Shown piece after piece: positions 47,054 through 51,955 of a stretch of DNA of 51,955 nt (within the stretch, counting starts at the first letter, position 1; the number at the start of each line of letters is the position of its first letter). The position numbers and the translations under genes are program-made. The notes under the pieces are model-generated. The model searched no databases. It saw nothing but the letters and a program-made list of their open reading frames with translations, and had not been told where the DNA came from. Where the stretch lies: assembly GCA_947427095.1 (NCBI GenBank), contig CANEGO010000009.1, forward strand, positions 1 to 51,955, given 5' to 3'. The DNA comes from an uncultured Clostridium sp. (lineage in GTDB: Bacteria > Bacillota_I > Bacilli_A > RF39 > UBA660).

Positions 47054-49105
47054 TTATCTTTTTTCTCTTATTATGTTCTTGCTGCAATAATAAGTAATTA
47101 GGAAGTATCCTCCATATATTACTATTAAGAAAATAGAAGTCATTATAATTGATGGAAGAAGTCCAGTCGTTCCAAATGTTTCAAGGAAATTTACACAAAA
47201 CTTAATTCCAAAGTATGAGTGAATTATTGCAACTAATAATGGGAACATAAAGAATATCGCAATTTGCCTAAATAATGCTTTATTAATCATTTTTTCATCT
47301 GCACCTAACTTTCTTAGCATCCTATATCTTTCTTTATTATCAGTTGATTCAGAAAGTTCTTTTAAAGCTAATATCGCTGCTGATGATACTAAGAATATTA
47401 TTCCTAAGTAAAGACCAATAAAGGTTACTAATGCACCAAGACCAATTGATGATTCAGCTATGTCAGATTTATTATTTACGGAAATTAAACTAGTGTTATC
47501 CCAAATATCATGAGCGATTCTTTTTACTTTTTCGCCCATTTTTATTTTATCTTCTTTAGATGAAGCATTATAATTACCAATTACTACCTTATGTGAAACC
47601 CTAACACCATCTATGGCATTATCAGGAACTAATATTATTCCGTCGTTAACGTGGTTAGATGATATTTCGACAAAGCCATCTTGACAAGAATAATACTTAG
47701 GCGAATAACTCTTATTATTCAAAGTAATTGTTTGACCACTTTTTAAGGATATATTTCTTACTCTTATCATACTATCAAAGTCAGCAATAACCATGTACTC
47801 GTTATCCTTTAAAGTATAAGTTTTATTACCATAAAGTTTAGCTACCTTATTATAATCGCTTATACGCATTATTTTTTCTTCAGCATCATATCTTAAATAC
47901 TTATATTTTTCAGATACTTCATCAAAGTTATCATTCAAAGAGTTTCCTAAGGTTAACTCTTTTGTTTTATAAATATTAAAAGTTACCATATTCTTTAGGT
48001 TATCTTTTAGACTAAAACCATTTTTTTCCATGGTTTCTTCAACACTTAACGCAAAATCTTTTCTAACCTCTTCATTTGATACTTCATCTTCTTTATCAAA
48101 AATAATCTTGGTTAACTGAACGTCTACTGGTGCTAAATCATTTAAATTCTTCGTCATTGATTCCTTAATTGATAAAGCACTAGAAGAAACACAAATGGTT
48201 ACAAACAACATTAAGCATATTATGGTCATAGAAAATACCATCGTATTAATCTTGCTTGATACTTGTCTTAAGGTAAAACTATTTAACCCTTTATAATACA
48301 GCTTTTTAAAACTCATAAATATTTTTAAAAGAAGTCCTGATAATGACCAGAAAACAAAGAACGTTGATACTCCTCCAAGTACAATTGGAATAAATATTTT
48401 ATTAACGGTATCAAGTTTTGCAAATCCAGCAGTTACTAAATAGTAAGCATATCCTAAAGTGCCTGCTGCTAATATAAATATAAGTACACAAACAAAAGTA
48501 TTTTTAAGTTTTACTTTCTCTGTTTTACGACTAGCGTTTATAAGGTCTATTAATTTACACTTACTTACGATTATGGTGTTAAATATCATTACAAGTAAGT
48601 ACATTATACCAAAGTAGATAAGTGTTTTTATGCATGCTGCTTTAGAAAATATAAAGTGAAAGTTGGTCATGTCTGCTTCAAACATGTTTGCAACTAAAAT
48701 ACTCATTGCTTGTGAAAGTACTGCTCCTAATCCTAGACCAATGGCAAGTGATATAACACCTATAAATAAGGTTTCAAAAAATAATATCAAAGATATTTTT
48801 CTTTTACTCATACCTAACGTTAGGTATATACCAAACTCTTTATTTCTTCTTTTAATTAAGAACCTTGATGCATAAATAATTAAAAATCCGAGTATTACGG
48901 AGACAAACACGCTTACACCCGATAACATGTTAGTCATAAGCTTAATTATTTCGGTCATGTTTTTGGTAGCCTTTAACATTACCGTTTGGCTATCAATTGC
49001 GTTAAAGACATAAAATATTGCAACGCCTAAAATCAACGTAAAAAAGTATATTGCATAGTCTTTAATACTTTTTCTTATGTTTTTAAGTGATAGTTTAAAG
49101 AGCAT
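47054..49105 (-). CDS. bceB: BceB-type antimicrobial peptide ABC transporter permease
   Basis: The 683-residue protein has the BceB plan: ten membrane helices with an FtsX-like domain on each side (SLKNIRKSIKDYAIYFFTLI at the N-terminus; ISLILFFETLFIGVISLAIG), and a large outer domain of about 210 residues between helices 7 and 8 (about 315-535). That outer loop binds the peptide-lipid target in Bce systems. The C-terminal FtsX unit includes ESTDNKERYRMLRKLGADE. It removes peptide antibiotics from lipid II-cycle intermediates and also signals to the kinase. It overlaps bceA by 11 bases. Confidence 0.94.
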   Translation of the reverse strand: MLFKLSLKNIRKSIKDYAIYFFTLILGVAIFYVFNAIDSQTVMLKATKNMTEIIKLMTNMLSGVSVFVSVILGFLIIYASRFLIKRRNKEFGIYLTLGMSKRKISLILFFETLFIGVISLAIGLGLGAVLSQAMSILVANMFEADMTNFHFIFSKAACIKTLIYFGIMYLLVMIFNTIIVSKCKLIDLINASRKTEKVKLKNTFVCVLIFILAAGTLGYAYYLVTAGFAKLDTVNKIFIPIVLGGVSTFFVFWSLSGLLLKIFMSFKKLYYKGLNSFTLRQVSSKINTMVFSMTIICLMLFVTICVSSSALSIKESMTKNLNDLAPVDVQLTKIIFDKEDEVSNEEVRKDFALSVEETMEKNGFSLKDNLKNMVTFNIYKTKELTLGNSLNDNFDEVSEKYKYLRYDAEEKIMRISDYNKVAKLYGNKTYTLKDNEYMVIADFDSMIRVRNISLKSGQTITLNNKSYSPKYYSCQDGFVEISSNHVNDGIILVPDNAIDGVRVSHKVVIGNYNASSKEDKIKMGEKVKRIAHDIWDNTSLISVNNKSDIAESSIGLGALVTFIGLYLGIIFLVSSAAILALKELSESTDNKERYRMLRKLGADEKMINKALFRQIAIFFMFPLLVAIIHSYFGIKFCVNFLETFGTTGLLPSIIMTSIFLIVIYGGYFLITYYCSKNIIREKR

Positions 49106-49862
49106 CGTTTAAATCACCACCTAAAAGTGTTACAACATCAATAATCCTGTCAAAGAACTCTTTTCTAGTATTTTTACCTTTATGTATCTCATTAAATATT
49201 TTACCATCTTTAATGAAGATAACGCGCGTTGCATATGAGGCGGTAAAGGCATCATGAGTTACCATTAAGATGGTTGCTTTCTTTTCGTTATTTAAGTAAT
49301 TAAAACTTTCAAGTAACATCTTAGATGATTTAGAATCTAACGCACCAGTTGGTTCATCCGCAAGAATTAGCTTTGGATCAGTTATAATTGCTCTTGCTGA
49401 TGCTACCCTTTGCTTTTGCCCACCACTCATTTGGTATGGATACTTTTTAAGAACGCTAGTTATTCCAAGGTCACCTGCTACCTTTTTTATTCTTTTATCT
49501 ATCTCGCTTACAGATACGTTTTGAATGGATAAAGCAAGTGCTATGTTTTCATAAGCGGTTAAGGTATCAAGTAAGTTAAAGTCTTGAAATATGAAGCCTA
49601 ACTCTTCCCTTCTAAATTTATTTAAATCATTTCCTTTTAGTTTGGTAATGTCGCTATCTGCTACAAAAATATGCCCAGAAGTTACCTTATCAATCGTTGA
49701 TATAAGGTTTAAAAGCGTTGTCTTACCAGAACCGGAAGCTCCCATTATTGCAACAAATTCACCTGCCTTAACATCAAATGATATGTTATCAATTGCCTTG
49801 GTAAGAGATCCTTTGTTACCATAATACTTTTCAATTTTATCAATTTTTAAAATATTTTCCAT
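49095..49862 (-). CDS. bceA: BceA-type ABC transporter ATP-binding protein
   Basis: The start at 49862 has AAAGGAG 8 bases upstream. The 255-residue ATPase has Walker [10 protein letters not shown], the Q-loop [20 protein letters not shown], signature [15 protein letters not shown], Walker [13 protein letters not shown] and an H-loop MVTHD. It powers BceB. A BceR-type box lies about 73 bases upstream, just after the bceS stop, so bceAB are probably induced separately from bceRS. Confidence 0.95.
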   Translation of the reverse strand: MENILKIDKIEKYYGNKGSLTKAIDNISFDVKAGEFVAIMGASGSGKTTLLNLISTIDKVTSGHIFVADSDITKLKGNDLNKFRREELGFIFQDFNLLDTLTAYENIALALSIQNVSVSEIDKRIKKVAGDLGITSVLKKYPYQMSGGQKQRVASARAIITDPKLILADEPTGALDSKSSKMLLESFNYLNNEKKATILMVTHDAFTASYATRVIFIKDGKIFNEIHKGKNTRKEFFDRIIDVVTLLGGDLNDAL

Positions 49863-49934
49863 AATATTTCTCCTTTCATAACTCATTTTAAATTATGAAA
49901 CGCACTCCTGTCGCACTTTTAATGTTACGTTGTA

Positions 49935-49948
49935 TTACAAATTTGTAA
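49935..49948. promoter_or_regulatory. BceR-type binding box upstream of bceAB
   Basis: TTACA, AATT and TGTAA make a perfect 14-base palindrome that fits the known Bce-family site TnACA-N4-TGTAA. It starts 2 bases after the bceS stop. Confidence 0.75.
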
Positions 49949-49950
49949 CG

Positions 49951-50970
49951 TTACTTAACTACGTCGTAATAATGATTTTTAGAAAATGTAATTATTACCT
50001 TGGTGTACTCTTTTTCTTTTGATTCAATTCTAATTTTATGTCCTAGTTTATCCGTCATGCTTTTTGCAATGAAAAGTCCCATACCGGTTGACTTTGATTT
50101 TATCCTTCCGTTTTGTCCGGTAAATGATTTTTTAAATACCATTGGTAAATCTGTTTCGTTTATTCCAAGACCATTATCTTCGATTACCAAATCTAGTTTA
50201 TCATTATTTTCTATAACATAAATCTTAATACTAGAAGACTTTATGTTTCTCTTATATTTGATACTGTTATTAATAATTTGGTTTATGATGAATTCTAACC
50301 ACTTAGAATCAGTAGATACATCGTAAGATAATGTATCTACTATTAAATTTATTTTGTTTTCTAGTATGTCATCTTTGTTTTTTAATAATACTTTGTTTAT
50401 TACCCTATTTAATGAAACATCGGTTATTAAATAATCTTTTTCTGCGGTTTCTTGTCTTACGTAGTAAAGTATTTGTTCTACGTAGTTTTCAATTCTTTTT
50501 ATTTGTCTTATTTGGTCTTTACTAAATTTATCTTTATTGTTATGCTGCATTAAAACGAGTGATGATATTGGAATTTTAACCTCGTGAATCCACATTTCCA
50601 CGTACTCTTTAAAATCAGCTACTTGAAGTTTTAGATTCTTAACATTTTCATTCATTGATTTGTTTATTTCGTATAGTGCCTGATAAAGTATCTTTCCTTC
50701 ATAAAAGTTTGGCTTATCAAGGGTTTCTAAAACAAGATAAGCTTTATCTAGGTTTTCAATGCTAGATAGCAAGTTATTATAAAAATCTTTTTTCTTAAAA
50801 AAATCTATTAAAATGCTTGTTATAAAAAAGATGGTAATTACTAATAATATGGCGATAGTAAGTTCTATCTTGGTTTTAAAAGCGGCGAGTAAAGTTAAGA
50901 TAAAAGCTAATGAAACAATGAATAATATTACGTACCAAATTTTATCTTTTACATAGTTTATAAACTTCAT
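49951..50970 (-). CDS. bceS: Intramembrane-sensing histidine kinase BceS
   Basis: The 339-residue kinase has two close membrane helices (about 12-30 and 36-56) with almost no outer loop, as in Bce-type kinases that sense through the transporter. The H-box is EMWIHEVKIPISSLVLM (His129). The N-box is FIINQIINNSIKYK, and the ATP lid has DNGLGINETD and STGMGLFIAKSM. Its ATG overlaps the bceR stop (ATGA). It should phosphorylate BceR when BceAB handles a peptide antibiotic. Confidence 0.94.
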   Translation of the reverse strand: MKFINYVKDKIWYVILFIVSLAFILTLLAAFKTKIELTIAILLVITIFFITSILIDFFKKKDFYNNLLSSIENLDKAYLVLETLDKPNFYEGKILYQALYEINKSMNENVKNLKLQVADFKEYVEMWIHEVKIPISSLVLMQHNNKDKFSKDQIRQIKRIENYVEQILYYVRQETAEKDYLITDVSLNRVINKVLLKNKDDILENKINLIVDTLSYDVSTDSKWLEFIINQIINNSIKYKRNIKSSSIKIYVIENNDKLDLVIEDNGLGINETDLPMVFKKSFTGQNGRIKSKSTGMGLFIAKSMTDKLGHKIRIESKEKEYTKVIITFSKNHYYDVVK

Positions 50971-51629
50971 GATAGAATGTACCCTACTTTTTTTCTTGTT
51001 TCAATTATGTTTTCGTATCCTACTTCTTTTAACTTACTTCTTAGTCTACTTACGTTAACGGTTAGCGCATTATCGTTTATGTATTCGTTGTTGCTCCATA
51101 AATCAGTCATCAATTCATCTCTTGTAACTATTTTGTTTTGATGGTTTAAAAGATAGTTAAAAATAATCATTTCGTTTTTAGTTAAGATAAGTTCTATATC
51201 ACCTTTTGTTATGGTACCTTTTTGCATGTTTATTTTTAAGTCTTTATAAGTTACGATGATGGGCGTGGTTTCGCTTCGTTTTAAAACTGCTCCTATTCTA
51301 AGAAGCAAGATGTTTGGGTTATATGGTTTTGTTATATAATCATCCGCTCCAAATGAAATGGATAAAGCCTCATCAGTTTCAGAATCTCTACTTGTTACCA
51401 TTATTATTGGAACGTTTGATTCTTTCCTAATTTCTCTTATTAGTACTTCTCCGTTTATATATGGAATATTTATATCAAGTAAGATTAAGTTAGCATCACT
51501 TTCTAAAATGCTTTTTAATGAGTCTTTAAAGTTTTCTAAAATAAGTGCTTCATAACCTGAGGCATCTAATAATTCTTTTAAGTTTTTTCTTAATTTTTCA
51601 TCATCTTCTACGATTAGTATCTTTTTCAT
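50967..51629 (-). CDS. bceR: OmpR-family response regulator BceR
   Basis: The start at 51629 has AGGTGAC 4 bases upstream. The 220-residue regulator has a receiver domain with the acidic pocket VEDDE (8-12), Asp52 in LLDINIPYINGE and the Lys in DDYITKPYNP. The winged-helix DNA-binding domain follows (NEMIIFNYLLNHQNKIVTRD, then LTVNVSRLRSKLKEVG). It should activate bceAB. The 14-base box before its own gene suggests autoregulation. Confidence 0.95.
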   Translation of the reverse strand: MKKILIVEDDEKLRKNLKELLDASGYEALILENFKDSLKSILESDANLILLDINIPYINGEVLIREIRKESNVPIIMVTSRDSETDEALSISFGADDYITKPYNPNILLLRIGAVLKRSETTPIIVTYKDLKINMQKGTITKGDIELILTKNEMIIFNYLLNHQNKIVTRDELMTDLWSNNEYINDNALTVNVSRLRSKLKEVGYENIIETRKKVGYILS

Positions 51630-51646
51630 CAGCGTCACCTAATTAT

Positions 51647-51690
51647 ATTATAGCACATGGTTATTTCTTTATAACCTTACAATAATGTAA
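51647..51690 (-). promoter_or_regulatory. bceRS promoter with a second BceR-type box
   Basis: TGC followed by TATAAT (51655-51647) is the extended -10. TTACA-ATAA-TGTAA (51677-51690) lies about 25 bases upstream of it and again fits TnACA-N4-TGTAA. Confidence 0.7.
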
Positions 51691-51821
51691 GAAAAATTTA
51701 ATTTTTTTAATTAATTAAAATTATTTTTTGGGTTAATTAATAATTACAATAATATAGAATTTGTCTATACAAAAAATATTTTCTGTCATAAAACTTATTC
51801 AAAAACGTTATTTAATGCCAT

Positions 51822-51850
51822 TTGCATTAATATTTTACCTATGTTATTAT
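51822..51850 (+). promoter_or_regulatory. Promoter of the right-edge gene
   Basis: -35 TTGCAT (51822-51827), a 17-base spacer and -10 TATTAT (51845-51850) preceded by TGT. The leader is about 55 bases. The rest of 51691-51821 is AT-rich and I see no gene in it. Confidence 0.7.
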
Positions 51851-51879
51851 GCGTTTGGAACATTTAAAGCCTAAGTGAT

Positions 51880-51908
51880 TCGCCAAACTTCAAAATGAAG
51901 GGAGGCGA
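51880..51908 (+). promoter_or_regulatory. Leader hairpin that masks the ribosome binding site of the right-edge gene
   Basis: TCGCC (51880-51884) pairs with GGCGA (51904-51908), and CTTC (51888-51891) with GAAG (51897-51900), leaving AAA facing GGA. The site GGGAGG lies in the 3' side of this stem, so folding would hide it. Confidence 0.55.
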
Positions 51909-51912
51909 TAAT

Positions 51913-51955
51913 ATGAAAAAGAAAGATTTGTTAATCTTTGCTTTGATAATTATTA
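51913..51955 (+). CDS. Right-edge gene, first 14 codons only
   Basis: The ATG at 51913 lies 7 bases after GGGAGG. The visible codons read MKKKDLLIFALIII, a basic start followed by a hydrophobic helix, as in a signal peptide or membrane anchor. The gene runs off the window, so the product cannot be named. It is divergent from bceRS. Confidence 0.65.
   Translation, partial: MKKKDLLIFALIII

Noticed and set aside
1-51955. Insertion sequences, prophage, tRNA or rRNA genes
   Set aside because: No transposase, integrase, phage structural gene, tRNA cloverleaf or rRNA segment was recognised on either strand.
1-51955. Mycoplasma-type genetic code
   Set aside because: TGA functions as a stop in overlapping gene pairs, and conserved tryptophans are encoded by TGG.

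Overview
The window is AT-rich, uses the standard bacterial code (TGA serves as a stop, for example where bceR overlaps bceS, and tryptophan is TGG), and has strong GGAGG- or GGTGA-type ribosome binding sites. It carries spoIIGA-sigE beside ftsZ, spoVD, ylbDEF, L32 and a BceRSAB module. This points to a low-GC, endospore-lineage Bacillota, most likely an uncultured gut member of the Bacilli/Erysipelotrichia side. That placement is inferred from gene content. No rRNA or tRNA was seen. All but two genes lie on the minus strand; the exceptions are a small phosphoesterase at 9034 and the gene cut by the right edge.

Layout, left to right (transcription runs right to left). 1-392: the start of a gene made of near-identical 84-bp (28-residue) tandem repeats, cut by the edge. 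485-2342: a YetF/DUF421 membrane protein and an Ig-like-domain membrane protein. 2469-7094: a compact tad (Flp/type IVc pilus) operon. 7124-9033: a surface protein, a degenerate CPBP membrane protein behind a 10-codon ORF and a terminator, and a small membrane ORF. 9034-11870: a phosphoesterase, a peptidase E, a DUF3006 protein, a ComEC-like hydrolase and an unknown. 11916-15797: rpmF, yceD, nfo, a type IV pilin, rsmD, ylbF, ylbE and ylbD, resembling the Bacillus ylb-rpmF region. 15920-19572: two unknown proteins, then sigE and spoIIGA. 19633-24664: a transglutaminase-like protein, a three-gene operon (MazG-like, HAD nucleotidase, radical-SAM-like) and a LysR regulator. 24725-38625: a rearranged division and cell-wall cluster (ftsZ, ftsA, ftsQ, murB, murG, then csbB-yfhO, ftsW, a Nudix gene, mraY, spoVD). 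38679-43898: lipid genes (acyl-CoA ligase, lipid kinase, plsC) and two unknown membrane proteins. 43972-46936: MmcQ/YjbR, DinD and an unknown under a palindromic operator. 47054-51629: bceB, bceA, bceS and bceR.

How they work together. The division, wall and sporulation genes form the conserved core: lipid-linked precursors (mraY, murG, murB), septum assembly (ftsZ, ftsA, ftsQ, ftsW), spore cortex transpeptidase (spoVD) and the mother-cell switch (spoIIGA processing SigE). CsbB plus YfhO suggests GlcNAc decoration of a wall or lipoteichoic polymer. BceRSAB senses and removes peptide antibiotics that act on the same lipid cycle, and two matching BceR boxes sit before bceAB and before bceRS.

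The strongest leads are: a promoter-to-terminator unit of about 300 nt with many hairpins and no ORF between the csbB-like gene and murG; an L32 protein carrying an L27-type Prp cleavage extension; the 28-residue repeat protein at the left edge; a 10-codon peptide gene placed like an attenuator before a CPBP-like gene; and repeated fusions of terminator T-tracts to extended -10 promoters.
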